A stretch of 64,000 bases of DNA from Phycicoccus sp. M110.8 (GCF_032464895.1 NZ_JAWDIC010000001.1:620001-684000); one strand, 5' to 3'; shown: positions 36,520 to 46,914, counted from the first letter of the stretch. The notes: generated by a model not told the origin, from the letters alone. Translations and numbers: made by a program.

Positions 36520-37959
36520 ATGACGCGCGCGCGGCATCGTGACCGGGTGACCCGCCGCACCCCAGTACGGAGCCTGCCCGTTTCGGTGTGGACCGTGACC
36601 GCGGCGGTGCTCCTTGCCGCCGGCGCGCTCGCGGTCCGGGCAGTCTCCGACCCCAGCCCCTGGCTCCACCTCAAGGTGGGCCAGTTCCTCCTCGACGGAG
36701 GGCGGTTCGGCGACCGCGACCCCTGGGCGCCGTTCGCGCTCGGGCACTACGAGCCCACCCAGTGGCTGCCGTCGGTGGCCACGGCCTGGCTCTACGGCTG
36801 GTGGGGCCTGCCGGCCGTCGCGTGGACGCGCGCCGCAGGCATCATCACCCTGACTCTGGTACTGCTGCTGGCGCTCCGGGCGTCGTCCCGCCCGTGGCTG
36901 GCCCTGCTCGGCACGGGTTTGGCACTGGCCGGCTCGTGGCCCGCCCTCACCGAGCGCCCCCAGCTCGCGGGGTTCGCGCTACTCGCCGTGACCGTAGGCG
37001 CCTGGTGGCGCAGCGCGCACGACGGCCGGCCGCGGTGGTGGCTGGTCCCGCTGACATGGCTCGCCGCCTGCGTCCACGGCGTGTGGTCCATCGGGCTCGG
37101 CGTCGGACTGGTCGTGGTCGTGGGTCTGGCCATCGCCCGCTCCTTTGACGCCGGGGGGCGCACCCGCCTGGCCCTGTGCCTGCTGGCGAGCCTGGCGGCG
37201 ACGGCCCTGACGCCGCTCGGGCCGCGGCTCACCGCCTCCCCCTTCGCGGTCGGCGGCAACGCCCGCCAGTTCGTCGGCGAGTGGATGGCCTCTTCTGCGC
37301 GAACACCCTCGGTCGCCCTCACCCTCGTGACGCTGGCGGTGGTCTTCGCTCTGTGGGTGCGACGCGGCACGCGACCCGAGCCGTGGCAGCTAATCCTCTG
37401 GCTCGTCGCGCTGGCCGTGACCCTGGTCATGCGCCGCACGGTGCCGGTGGGGGCGGTCCTCGCCGCCTTCCTCGTGACCGAGGCACTCGAGCAGACCCTG
37501 GTGTCCCGTGGCCGGCTCGGGGCGCGGGGCGTCGGGACCCTCGAGCTGCGGACCCTGGCGGTCGGCGCGCTGGTGGGAGTGCTCGCGGCCGTCCCCTTGG
37601 CCGAGGTCCGGTCGCAGCACCCGGTCGGGGTGCCGATCGGGCTCACCGAGGCGCTGCGGAGGCTCCCCTCGGGGACGCGCCTGCTGTCCGACGGAGACAT
37701 GTCCGGCTGGGTGCTGTTCGTCGCGCCGAACGTCGCGCCCGTCTACGACCTACGAGTCGAGGCGTACACGCCCGCGCGGATCGAAGGTTTCATCGGCGCC
37801 CGGGACGCGCAACCGGGGTGGGCCGACTACCTCCGCAGCTCCGGCACCCGCGCCGCGCTGCTGGAGCACGACGCACCACTCGTCTCGGCGCTGGAGTCGC
37901 GTTGGCACTGGCGGACCGTCGCGACCGACGACGGCTACGTGCTCATGGCGGCCTCGTGA
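36520..37959 (+). CDS. GT-C-like polytopic membrane protein, first of a tandem pair
   Basis: 479-residue protein with about ten membrane segments and a soluble C-terminal domain (about 405-479). Near the N terminus, after the first segment, it has 'DPSPWLHLKVGQFLLDGG' then 'DRDPWAPF' and 'TQWLPSVATAWLY', a pattern like the acidic first loop of bacterial GT-C glycosyltransferase-type proteins (D..W.H...G......DP......WL). The C-terminal domain begins 'GTRLLSDGDMSGWVLF'. Its stop overlaps the start of its paralog. It diverges from the Flp pilin operon, so pilin glycosylation is an attractive but unproven role. Start ATG 36520 lacks a strong ribosome binding site; GTG 36547 is an alternative. 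Confidence 0.65.
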   Translation: MTRARHRDRVTRRTPVRSLPVSVWTVTAAVLLAAGALAVRAVSDPSPWLHLKVGQFLLDGGRFGDRDPWAPFALGHYEPTQWLPSVATAWLYGWWGLPAVAWTRAAGIITLTLVLLLALRASSRPWLALLGTGLALAGSWPALTERPQLAGFALLAVTVGAWWRSAHDGRPRWWLVPLTWLAACVHGVWSIGLGVGLVVVVGLAIARSFDAGGRTRLALCLLASLAATALTPLGPRLTASPFAVGGNARQFVGEWMASSARTPSVALTLVTLAVVFALWVRRGTRPEPWQLILWLVALAVTLVMRRTVPVGAVLAAFLVTEALEQTLVSRGRLGARGVGTLELRTLAVGALVGVLAAVPLAEVRSQHPVGVPIGLTEALRRLPSGTRLLSDGDMSGWVLFVAPNVAPVYDLRVEAYTPARIEGFIGARDAQPGWADYLRSSGTRAALLEHDAPLVSALESRWHWRTVATDDGYVLMAAS

Positions 37960-39380
37960 AGTCCGCACCCCGCACACCCACTTGGCTGACGGTCGCCGCC
38001 CCCGGGCTGCTCCTGGTCGTCGCCCTGTCGCGGGGTCTCTCCCGCTTCCTCGAGCCCGACGTCTGGTGGCACCTGCGGGTCGGGGAGCACGTGCTGGACA
38101 CCCACCAGCTCTACGGGCGGGACCCGTGGGCCCACTTCATGGACCGCCCCTACCTCGCCTCGCAGTGGCTCGCCGAGGCAGTCGCGGCGCAAGCGTACCG
38201 GTGGGCCGGCCTCGGTGGCGTCCTTTGGCTGCGTGCGCTCGCGGTGCTCCTACTCACCGTGCTCGTGTACGCCGCTGCTCGTCGCACGGCCGGCCATCTC
38301 CCGGCCGCCCTAGCAACTGGGCTGGGTCTGGTCGGCGCAAGCGGCGGCTTCAACCCGCGCCCGCAGCTTGTGAGCCTCGTCATCCTCGCCCTGGTCGTCC
38401 ACGCGTGGATGGGCACAGCGGTGGACCTCCGACCGAGGTGGTGGCTGGTCCCCCTGTACTGGCTGTGGGCCTGCCTGCACGGCCTCTGGATGTTCGGCAT
38501 CCTCCTCGGCGTCGTCACGACCCTCGCGCTGGCGCATGCCGTCGTGCGCAGCGGATCATGGCGTGGCCCACTGCTGCGACTGGGTATATTGCACGCCGCC
38601 TCGGTGGTCGTTCTGGCCCTGACCCCCCTGGGGCCGCGGCTGCTGCTCAGCCCCTTCACCGTCGCGGGCAACGCTCACGATGTCGCCGACGAGTGGCAGG
38701 CCACGCCGGTGACCAACCCCTTGGCGGTCGCCGCCCTTGGGCTGATCGTACTGACCGCCGTCTGCTGGCTGCTGCGTCCCGCGCGACGCGCGTGGTGGCA
38801 GTACGCGTGGCTGGCCCTTGCCACCGTCCTCGTGCTCGTGATGTGGCGGCTCGTGCCGCTCGGCGTCATCATCGTCGCCCCCCTCGCCGCCGGCGCGTTG
38901 CAGCCTCTGCTCACCGCAGGCCGCGAGCCGGTTACGCGGCGGGAGCGGACCGGGCTGGCCGCGGCAACCGCGGTCGCGCTCGTCGTCGCCGCCGTCGTTT
39001 GCGCCGGTCCGCAGGGTTCCCGCGCTTTCGCCTACCCGGGCTCGATGACAGCCATCGACGCCGATCTGTCCCGCGCTCCGTCGGGCAGTGTCGTTATGGT
39101 CGACTTCGGCGTGAGCGGTTGGCTCCTGTGGGCCCACCCGGACCTCACACCCACGGCCGACCTGCGTATGGAGTCTTACTCCCGGCCCTACCTGCACCGC
39201 TACATCGACGCGCTGGCAGCTAAGCCCGGCTGGCAGCGCTACTTGAGTGAGGTGGGTGCGCACTACGCGTTGCTCGAACGTGAGTCTGCTCTGAGCGATG
39301 CGCTACTTCACGAAGGTGGGTGGCGGGCCGAGGCCTCGAGCGGGCGGTTCGTCCTCTTGGCGTCCCCCATCGCGCGCTGA
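37956..39380 (+). CDS. GT-C-like polytopic membrane protein, second of a tandem pair
   Basis: 474-residue paralog of the preceding protein with the same layout: first segment, loop 'EPDVWWHLRVGEHVLDTH' with 'GRDPWAHF' and 'ASQWLAEAVAAQAY', about ten membrane segments, and a C-terminal soluble domain beginning 'GSVVMVDFGVSGWLLWAHPD'. Shared positions such as 'PLGPRL' followed by '..SPF.V.GNA' show the pair arose by duplication. The GTG start overlaps the upstream stop by 4 nt. The substrate is unknown; lipid-linked sugar donors are typical for GT-C enzymes. It converges on lpqB across a 187-nt gap in which I see no gene. Confidence 0.65.
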   Translation: MKSAPRTPTWLTVAAPGLLLVVALSRGLSRFLEPDVWWHLRVGEHVLDTHQLYGRDPWAHFMDRPYLASQWLAEAVAAQAYRWAGLGGVLWLRALAVLLLTVLVYAAARRTAGHLPAALATGLGLVGASGGFNPRPQLVSLVILALVVHAWMGTAVDLRPRWWLVPLYWLWACLHGLWMFGILLGVVTTLALAHAVVRSGSWRGPLLRLGILHAASVVVLALTPLGPRLLLSPFTVAGNAHDVADEWQATPVTNPLAVAALGLIVLTAVCWLLRPARRAWWQYAWLALATVLVLVMWRLVPLGVIIVAPLAAGALQPLLTAGREPVTRRERTGLAAATAVALVVAAVVCAGPQGSRAFAYPGSMTAIDADLSRAPSGSVVMVDFGVSGWLLWAHPDLTPTADLRMESYSRPYLHRYIDALAAKPGWQRYLSEVGAHYALLERESALSDALLHEGGWRAEASSGRFVLLASPIAR

Positions 39381-39567
39381 CCATGGCCTGACGTGTCTCT
39401 ACGGCACGAGGCGCTGCCCAACAAGTGAGATCTCGCGCCCGTCACCGTCTGATGGGCCAAACCGGTGTTCGGCATCCCAGGACGAGCAAAGTCCACCATT
39501 GGCGCAAGGGGGTAGGTAGGGACATACCGGAACCATGCCGTGCACTTCAGTCGACGCGGCGCTTTCC

Positions 39568-41337
39568 TCACCGAGCCGCGACCAGGAAGCCCGTGCCCTT
39601 GCCCACGCTCTGCCAGTTGTTGCCGGCCCGGATGTAGACGTCGCCGCCGTCGGTCGTGACGACCAGCTGCCGCTCGCCGCTCACGGTGGTGATGGCGACG
39701 GCCCCGGCGAGTCCCGGACCCGCCGTGATCGGGCCGCCCAGCGGGACGAACCACGGTCGGATGACCTGGTTCGCGGACTTGCGTCCCAGAACCGCGAGGG
39801 TGGAGTCGTCGACCCAGACCGCGTCGCGCATCAACGTGAGCGACGGTGCGAGCGTCAGCGGTGTCGAGAGGGCCGTGGGCGTGCCGTCGGGCTGGCGCCG
39901 GACGCCCGCGACGTCGAGCCGCGGGTCCTGCCCGGAGGCATTCGTGCTGATGACCGCCACGCGCTGGCCGTCGTCGGAGACCCGCAGGCTGACGACCAGG
40001 CGGTTGCCCAGCCACGGGGTCGACACGGCCGTCGGGGGGCCGGGCGAGCGGTCGGCGGTCTGGGCCGAGGTGTTGAGCACCCAGATACGACCTTCGCCCG
40101 GCGCGTGCCCGCCCACCCACAGGACGTCGCGGACGTCATACGTCGGGGTGGTGAGGTGGTCGCCGTCGACCTCGGAGACCGTGAGCTGGGTCGTGCCTCG
40201 CCAGCGCGTCAGCTGCCGGCGGTCCCCGCTGACGGCAGCGACCTCCTGCCCGGTCCGGGACAGCGCCAGGTACGCCCATCCCTCGGGCACCTCCGGGAGG
40301 GCGGCGCCGGACGGCCGCGGGGCGTTGCGCGCCGGGTCACCGACCTGCTCGGGGTCCACGCGCACCAGGGACGTCCCCGTGCGCAGGATCGGCTTGACGG
40401 CCGGTGGGCTCTCGGTGAGGAAACCCAAGGCGCTCAACGAGTCCAGGCTCGTCGGCGCCCCCGGCACCTGGAGCGTCGTCCCGTCCACCTGGAGCACGAC
40501 CTTGTCGACCCCCGGCGCCTGCGTCACCGTGGCGAGCACCTGAGCGGCCAGGGCCTGTCGTTGGGCTGGGTCGGCCACCGGGTTGGTGGCGGCGAGGTCG
40601 ACGGTCGCGGTGCCGCTGTCGATGGGGACGGCGTCCACGGCCAGGCGCGCGCCGGCCGGAAGCTCGGTGCGCACCGCACCTGCGAGGTATGCCGGGACGC
40701 CGCCGAGGAGGGCACGCGCCAGACGCGTCGCCAGGCCGCTGGCGAGCCGGAAGTACCGGGTGTCGGGGACGAGCTGGCGTGCGGTCGCGGACTCGAAGTA
40801 CACCCTGAACGGGTCGTACAGGCGGTCGGTGTCGGACTCGCTCAGCCACGTGCCGAAGCTGTCGGGCACGCGGTCGATCCGCCACTGCCCACCGACCTGG
40901 CGCAGGCCGAAGTCGGCCTGCACGACCGAACCGGGCGGGCGCTCGGCATACCGGCCCGAGGAGTCGATCGCGCCCGTCACCTTGGCCGTCGCACGCACGA
41001 CACCGGGCCGCACCTGCGCGATCGTCAGTGACGACTCGTCGGTGAAGACCATCACCGACCCGTCCGGCCGCCACGTGGACTCCGGCGACGGGGCGAGGTA
41101 GGAGCGGGCGACCTGGTAGTCGTCGTCGGTTGCCGCGCCCGCGCGGATGAAGCCCGTCACCACGTCCACGGGGGTCGAGCCGTCGCTGGGCCCGGCGGGC
41201 AGGACCCGCACCTCGTTGGCCTGCACGTCGCCGACCTCGAGTCCCGGGCGGACCGGGGAGCTGGTCGCCAGGCCCCCGCACGCGGACAGGGCCAGCGCCG
41301 CGACGCAGGCCAGCGCCGCCAGCCGTCCCGTCCTCAC
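39568..41337 (-). CDS. lpqB: Lipoprotein LpqB, MtrAB-associated
   Basis: 589-residue lipoprotein. The signal peptide has core 'LAALACVAALAL' and lipobox L-S-A-C. A GerMN domain lies around 190-330 and a beta-propeller-like C-terminal half (about 330-589) contains 'GWAYLALSRTGQEVAAVSG' and similar blade motifs. LpqB binds the extracytoplasmic part of the MtrB kinase and tunes MtrA phosphorylation in actinobacteria. The GTG start overlaps the mtrB stop by 4 nt, and the order mtrA-mtrB-lpqB is conserved in the phylum. The longer upstream frame inside mtrB is rejected because it would hide the signal peptide. Confidence 0.95.
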   Translation of the reverse strand: MRTGRLAALACVAALALSACGGLATSSPVRPGLEVGDVQANEVRVLPAGPSDGSTPVDVVTGFIRAGAATDDDYQVARSYLAPSPESTWRPDGSVMVFTDESSLTIAQVRPGVVRATAKVTGAIDSSGRYAERPPGSVVQADFGLRQVGGQWRIDRVPDSFGTWLSESDTDRLYDPFRVYFESATARQLVPDTRYFRLASGLATRLARALLGGVPAYLAGAVRTELPAGARLAVDAVPIDSGTATVDLAATNPVADPAQRQALAAQVLATVTQAPGVDKVVLQVDGTTLQVPGAPTSLDSLSALGFLTESPPAVKPILRTGTSLVRVDPEQVGDPARNAPRPSGAALPEVPEGWAYLALSRTGQEVAAVSGDRRQLTRWRGTTQLTVSEVDGDHLTTPTYDVRDVLWVGGHAPGEGRIWVLNTSAQTADRSPGPPTAVSTPWLGNRLVVSLRVSDDGQRVAVISTNASGQDPRLDVAGVRRQPDGTPTALSTPLTLAPSLTLMRDAVWVDDSTLAVLGRKSANQVIRPWFVPLGGPITAGPGLAGAVAITTVSGERQLVVTTDGGDVYIRAGNNWQSVGKGTGFLVAAR

Positions 41338-43118
41338 TCGGGACTCCGGGCCAGCGGCGGACCGGTGCGCACCGGTGCGGGGAGGACTCCGGCCCGTCCG
41401 GCGCCGAGCGGCGAGCCACCGGGAGTGCGGGAGCGCCCGTCGTCCGGCTTCAGCGGCAGCGGGGACTCGTTGATCGGGACGTGCTGCCGGCGCGGCAGCG
41501 TGAGGCGGAAGCAGGAGCCGTTGCCCGGCTCGCCCCACGCCTGCAGCCAGCCCTCGTGCAGCCGGGCGTCCTCCAGGGAGATGGCGAGGCCGAGTCCGGT
41601 GCCCCCGGTGGTCCGGGCGCGCGCCGGGTCGGCGCGCCAGAAGCGGTTGAAGACCAGGGCGGCCTCCCCCGGGCGCAGACCGACACCGTGGTCGCGGACA
41701 GTGACCGCGACGGCGGTGGCGTTGCTCGCGATCGCGACGTCGACGGGCTTGCCCTCACCGTGCTCGACGGCGTTGACGAGCAGGTTGCGCAGGATCCGCT
41801 CGACGCGGCGGGCGTCCACCTCCGCCGACATGCGCCCTTCCCCCGCGGTCACGGTGATGACGGTGCCCCAGCGCTCCGCGAGGGCGCGTGCCGAGTCGAC
41901 GGCCCGCGCCACGACGTCCCGCAGGTCGACGTCGTCGGCCTCGAGGGCCGCGGCGCCGGCGTCGAACCTGCTGATCTCGAGCAGGTCGGCGAGCAGCTCC
42001 TCGAAGCGGTCGAGCTCGGCGTGCAGCAGCTCGGCAGAGCGTCCGACCGCCGGCTCGAACTCCCGACGCGAGTCGTGGATGAGGTCGGCGGCCATCCGGA
42101 TCGTGGTCAGCGGGGTGCGCAGCTCGTGGGAGACGTCGGACACGAACCGCTGCTGGACCCGCGACAGGCCCTCGAGCTGGCGGATCTGCGCCTGCAGGCT
42201 GTCGGCCATCTCGTTGAAGGACTTGGCCAGCAGCGCCAGGTCGTCCTCGCCACGAGCGCGCATGCGCTCGTTGAGCCGTCCGGACGACAGCCGCTCCGCC
42301 ACCACCGCAGCCCGTCGTACCGGCAGGACCACCTGGCGGGTGACCACCCAGGCGATCGCGCCGACGAGCAGCACCAGCGCCACCCCGCCGATGGCGAAGG
42401 TCCGGGTGATCAGGCCCAGCGTCGCCTCCTCCCGCTGCATGGGATAGATCGCGTACAGGTCGTACGCGCCGGCCACCGGCACCTCGACCTGGGACCCCAC
42501 GACCACAGCCGGAACCCGTTGCCTCGTCGCAGGATCGGTGATGCCGATGAGCCGCACCTGCTGGCGCCGGGGGTCGGCGCGAACGGCGGCGCGCACGTCG
42601 TCGGGCAGCTCCGCGAGCCCGACGGCCCCGGACTCGACCGTCTGCACGTAGGTGGGACGCGAGTTCCCGAGGGTGCGCGTGAAGACGAGGTAGCGCTCGC
42701 TGTCGCCGGACTGGGCCGCCGTCTTCTGGATGAGGTCCTGGGCGAACAGGTTGAGCTGGCCCGCACTGCCGGTGCGGTCGGTGCTGTCGAACTGGCGCTG
42801 GATGTCACTGCTCAAGCGAGCTGCCTCGACCTGCGCCGTGTCGATCCGGTCCTGCTCCAGGCCGTCGGAGATCGAGGAGTAGAGCCACGACCCGAGCAGC
42901 ATCACGACGACGAGCCCGAGCAGCATGGTGCTCGTCACGACGCGGAACTGCAGCGACCGACGCCACGCGTGGACGAGTCGGCGCAGCCAACCCCGGACGG
43001 CGGGACGGGCCCGGTCGAGCAGCCCTCGCCCGCGGGCGAGGAACGTCGCACCGGCACCCCGGGACCCCGCCGGTCCCTCCGGCGACCTCACGGGCGATGG
43101 GCCGGGTGAGAGCGACAC
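41334..43118 (-). CDS. mtrB: Two-component sensor histidine kinase MtrB
   Basis: 594-residue sensor kinase: two transmembrane segments (about 58-80 and 240-262) enclosing an extracytoplasmic sensor region, HAMP (about 262-315), HisKA with 'RFVSDVSHELRTPLTTIRMAA' and a complete HATPase_c domain ('RILRNLLVNAVEHGEGKPV', 'VRDHGVGLRPGE', 'TGGTGLGLAIS'). The D-x-G box reads D-H-G-V-G. The C-terminal 50 residues are Pro/Arg/Gly-rich and variable. MtrB with MtrA controls cell-wall remodelling and division. GTG 43118 begins 2 nt after mtrA; the site has little ribosome-binding sequence, so the exact start is moderately sure. Confidence 0.95.
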   Translation of the reverse strand: MSLSPGPSPVRSPEGPAGSRGAGATFLARGRGLLDRARPAVRGWLRRLVHAWRRSLQFRVVTSTMLLGLVVVMLLGSWLYSSISDGLEQDRIDTAQVEAARLSSDIQRQFDSTDRTGSAGQLNLFAQDLIQKTAAQSGDSERYLVFTRTLGNSRPTYVQTVESGAVGLAELPDDVRAAVRADPRRQQVRLIGITDPATRQRVPAVVVGSQVEVPVAGAYDLYAIYPMQREEATLGLITRTFAIGGVALVLLVGAIAWVVTRQVVLPVRRAAVVAERLSSGRLNERMRARGEDDLALLAKSFNEMADSLQAQIRQLEGLSRVQQRFVSDVSHELRTPLTTIRMAADLIHDSRREFEPAVGRSAELLHAELDRFEELLADLLEISRFDAGAAALEADDVDLRDVVARAVDSARALAERWGTVITVTAGEGRMSAEVDARRVERILRNLLVNAVEHGEGKPVDVAIASNATAVAVTVRDHGVGLRPGEAALVFNRFWRADPARARTTGGTGLGLAISLEDARLHEGWLQAWGEPGNGSCFRLTLPRRQHVPINESPLPLKPDDGRSRTPGGSPLGAGRAGVLPAPVRTGPPLARSPE

Positions 43119-43120
43119 GA

Positions 43121-43798
43121 CTAGCCGGGCCCCGCCTTGTACCCGACGCCGCGGACCGTCACGACGATCTCGGGGTGCTCGGGGTCCTTCTCGATCTTGG
43201 AGCGCAGGCGCTGCACGTGCACGTTCACCAGCCGGGTGTCACCGGCGTGGCGGTAGCCCCAGACCTGCTCGAGCAGCACCTCGCGGGTGAACACCTGCCA
43301 GGGCTTGCGGGCGAGGGCGACGAGCAGGTCGAACTCGAGCGGGGTGAGCGAGAGGGGCTGGCCGTCGCGTCGCACCGAGTGGCCCGCGACGTCGATGCTG
43401 AGGTCGCCGATCTCCAGGCGCTCGGGCTCGGGCTCCTCGCCGCGGCGCAGCCGGGCGCGGATGCGGGCGATGAGCTCCTGCGGCTTGAACGGCTTGACCA
43501 CGTAGTCGTCGGCGCCGGACTCGAGCCCCACGACGACGTCGACGGTGTCGGTGCGAGCGGTGAGCATGACGATGGGCACCCCCGACTCGGCTCGGATCCG
43601 CCGGCACACCTCCATGCCGTCGAGCCCCGGGAGCATCACGTCGAGGAGGACCAGGTCCGGCTTGGAGTCACGGAACGCGGCGACCGCGCCGGCCCCGTCG
43701 GCCACGTGCGTGACCTCGAGGCCTTCGTTGCGCAGGACGATCCCCAGCATCTCGGCGAGCGCCAGGTCGTCGTCGACGATGAGCACGCGACCGTTCAC
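43121..43798 (-). CDS. mtrA: Response regulator MtrA
   Basis: 225-residue OmpR/PhoB-family regulator. Receiver domain with Asp9-Asp10-Asp11, phosphorylation site Asp53 in 'DLVLLDVMLPGLDGMEV' and Lys in 'YVVKPFKPQEL'; winged-helix effector domain with 'LTPLEFDLLVALARKPWQVF' and 'RLVNVHVQRLRSKIE', both close to the invariant MtrA sequence. MtrA is an essential or near-essential regulator in many actinobacteria. GTG 43798 has AAAGGG about 8 nt upstream. The 48-nt gap to the GT87 gene holds CTTGACCAACTGTTGG on the minus strand, with TTGACC as a possible -35 and a CCAACAGTTGG palindrome. Confidence 0.97.
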   Translation of the reverse strand: MNGRVLIVDDDLALAEMLGIVLRNEGLEVTHVADGAGAVAAFRDSKPDLVLLDVMLPGLDGMEVCRRIRAESGVPIVMLTARTDTVDVVVGLESGADDYVVKPFKPQELIARIRARLRRGEEPEPERLEIGDLSIDVAGHSVRRDGQPLSLTPLEFDLLVALARKPWQVFTREVLLEQVWGYRHAGDTRLVNVHVQRLRSKIEKDPEHPEIVVTVRGVGYKAGPG

Positions 43799-43846
43799 GC
43801 GTCAGCCCTTTCCCCAACAGTTGGTCAAGAGATTCCCCCAGAATTC

Positions 43847-45073
43847 TCACACACGGGTGCTGGGCACGTGGTCACCCTCGCTGACCTCGCGCCTCGTGTC
43901 CACCGACCGGGCGAGCAGGACCCACCCCAGGATCCCCACCGCCCAGATCGCCCACGCCGCGGACAGGAGCACCTCGGGGATGCTGTAGCCGAGGGCGTCG
44001 TTGGCGCGTCCTGCGAGCGCCCACATCGGCGGCAGGAAGAACACGACTGCGGTGACACCGGCGACCAGCCAGGCGCGCGCGGCAAGCAGGACGACGAGGA
44101 CGGGCACGACCCAGACGTAGTGGTGGGTCCAGGTGACCGGTGCGACGAGAAGGCCGCCGAGGGCCACCGCGACCAGCGCCGCGAGGTCGTTGCCGACGCG
44201 GTGGGCACGGCGTGCCGCGAGCAGGGCGAGCGCGAGGGCTGACCCGGAGAGCATCACCGTCACCAGGGCGACAGCCAGCGGCGACAGGCCGCTGGCCTGC
44301 GTCGCGCGGTCCACCACGGCCCCGATCGCCTGGTTGTCCCAGCGCCGCACCTCGGGGCCGAACCTGCCGAGGGAACCGAAGGCCGAGAACCAGAAGGAGT
44401 ACGAGTCGCGAGGCAGGACGAGCCACGCCAGCCCGACGGTGGAGGCGAACGCCGCCGTAGCGGTGGCCGCCGCACGGTACTCGCGTCGCAGGAGGAACCA
44501 CACCACCACGACGGCGGGCGTCAGCTTGATGCCCGCGGCAACTCCCACCAGCACGCCGCGCCACCTGCCGCGGACCCGCAGCGCGTCGAGCACCACGAGC
44601 GCGAGCAACAGCAGGTTGACCTGACCGAACAGCAACGTCCGCTGGACCGGCTCCAGGGCAAGGCCAGCCGCGGTCAACAGCACCGCTACGGGTGTCCCCA
44701 GGCGAGCCCGCGAACAGCAGATCCAGACCACCAGCACGTAGCAGGCCAGCGACAGCGCGGTGAGGACCGCCAGGGCGGCCGGGCCCACCAGCGCCAAGGG
44801 GACGAAGAGGAGCGCTGCGAAGGGTGGGTACGTGAACAGCAGGTGCCCGCCCTGACCGTCGGCCACTGCCAGGGAGTAGAGGGCGTCACCGTGCAGCACC
44901 GCCTGGCCCCCGGCCAGGTAGACCGAGAGGTCCACCGGTCGCGCCTGGGAGACGGTCGTCCAGCGCTGCAGCAGCGCGATGAGCACCTCGACGGCGGCCA
45001 CGACCCAGACGACCCGCGGCACGACGGGACGGAGAGAGGCAGCGCGGATCGCCGTCCGGCTCATCTGGCTCAC
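43847..45073 (-). CDS. GT87-family (DUF2029) membrane glycosyltransferase
   Basis: 408-residue polytopic protein of the GT87 family, which in actinobacteria includes alpha-mannosyltransferases using polyprenyl-phosphate-mannose, such as PimE. The diagnostic first loop is 'PVDLSVYLAGGQAVLHGDALY' shortened here to 'DLSVYLAGGQAVLHG', followed by 'FTYPPFAALLFVPLALVG'. 'LLFGQVNLLLLALVVLDAL' and 'AGIKLTPAVVVVWFLL' are also typical. About ten membrane segments. The acceptor is probably a mannolipid or lipoglycan, by family analogy. GTG 45073 is chosen with AAGG 11 nt upstream; ATG 45064 is an alternative. It may be co-transcribed with mtrA, 48 nt downstream. Confidence 0.82.
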   Translation of the reverse strand: MSQMSRTAIRAASLRPVVPRVVWVVAAVEVLIALLQRWTTVSQARPVDLSVYLAGGQAVLHGDALYSLAVADGQGGHLLFTYPPFAALLFVPLALVGPAALAVLTALSLACYVLVVWICCSRARLGTPVAVLLTAAGLALEPVQRTLLFGQVNLLLLALVVLDALRVRGRWRGVLVGVAAGIKLTPAVVVVWFLLRREYRAAATATAAFASTVGLAWLVLPRDSYSFWFSAFGSLGRFGPEVRRWDNQAIGAVVDRATQASGLSPLAVALVTVMLSGSALALALLAARRAHRVGNDLAALVAVALGGLLVAPVTWTHHYVWVVPVLVVLLAARAWLVAGVTAVVFFLPPMWALAGRANDALGYSIPEVLLSAAWAIWAVGILGWVLLARSVDTRREVSEGDHVPSTRV

Positions 45074-45213
45074 GGTTGGGGCGCCTTCCTGGAGCGTGCC
45101 TGGATGCTCAAGCCAGTCAACATGAAAGAAGGCAGGGCGTGCCTGTCCGCACACAGCTGGCGCACGGAGGTGCTACTGCATGCAAACCGTTCGGACGATG
45201 CCGCCCGGACAGC

Positions 45214-45271
45214 GGTATGCCGCCCGCTCTGGGTCCCACGCTTTGCGTGGGCGGTGAGCGGGCGGCATACC
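45214..45271 (-). terminator. Terminator of sahH, with inverted CGGCATAC pair
   Basis: Perfect 16-bp arms (45214-45229 and 45256-45271) enclose an inner hairpin CCCACG-CTTTG-CGTGGG. Each arm contains the GGCATAC core in opposite orientation. It lies 33 nt after the sahH stop. No T tract. Confidence 0.8.
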
Positions 45272-45303
45272 GAGTGGTGCTGGGGTGCCGTGGAGGCGGT
45301 GCC

Positions 45304-46737
<1,434 letters not shown>

Positions 46738-46833
46738 GACGAATCTCCTGTAGTTGACTTCACGATGTTCGACCCGGCGCAGCCCATCTGGGCGTTCACG
46801 AGAGCGGGGTATCACCCGCGCCGGCGACCTCCC

Positions 46834-46839
46834 ACTCTA
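46834..46839 (-). promoter_or_regulatory. -10 hexamer TAGAGT of sahH
   Basis: On the minus strand TAGAGT fits TANNNT and gives a start near 46827 and a leader of about 90 nt. No good -35. The divergent gene has its own TACGGT at 46915. Confidence 0.4.
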
Positions 46840-46914
46840 CCGGAGCACGCCTCCGGGGCCCCAACCGAACAGCCCCGGGGCGGCACTCGGCGGGCGCCGA
46901 CCACCAGTGCGTCC

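Noticed and set aside
43799-43846. Strong sigma-A promoter directly upstream of mtrA
   Set aside because: TTGACC is present but no TANNNT lies 16-19 nt downstream; mtrA may instead be transcribed from upstream genes.
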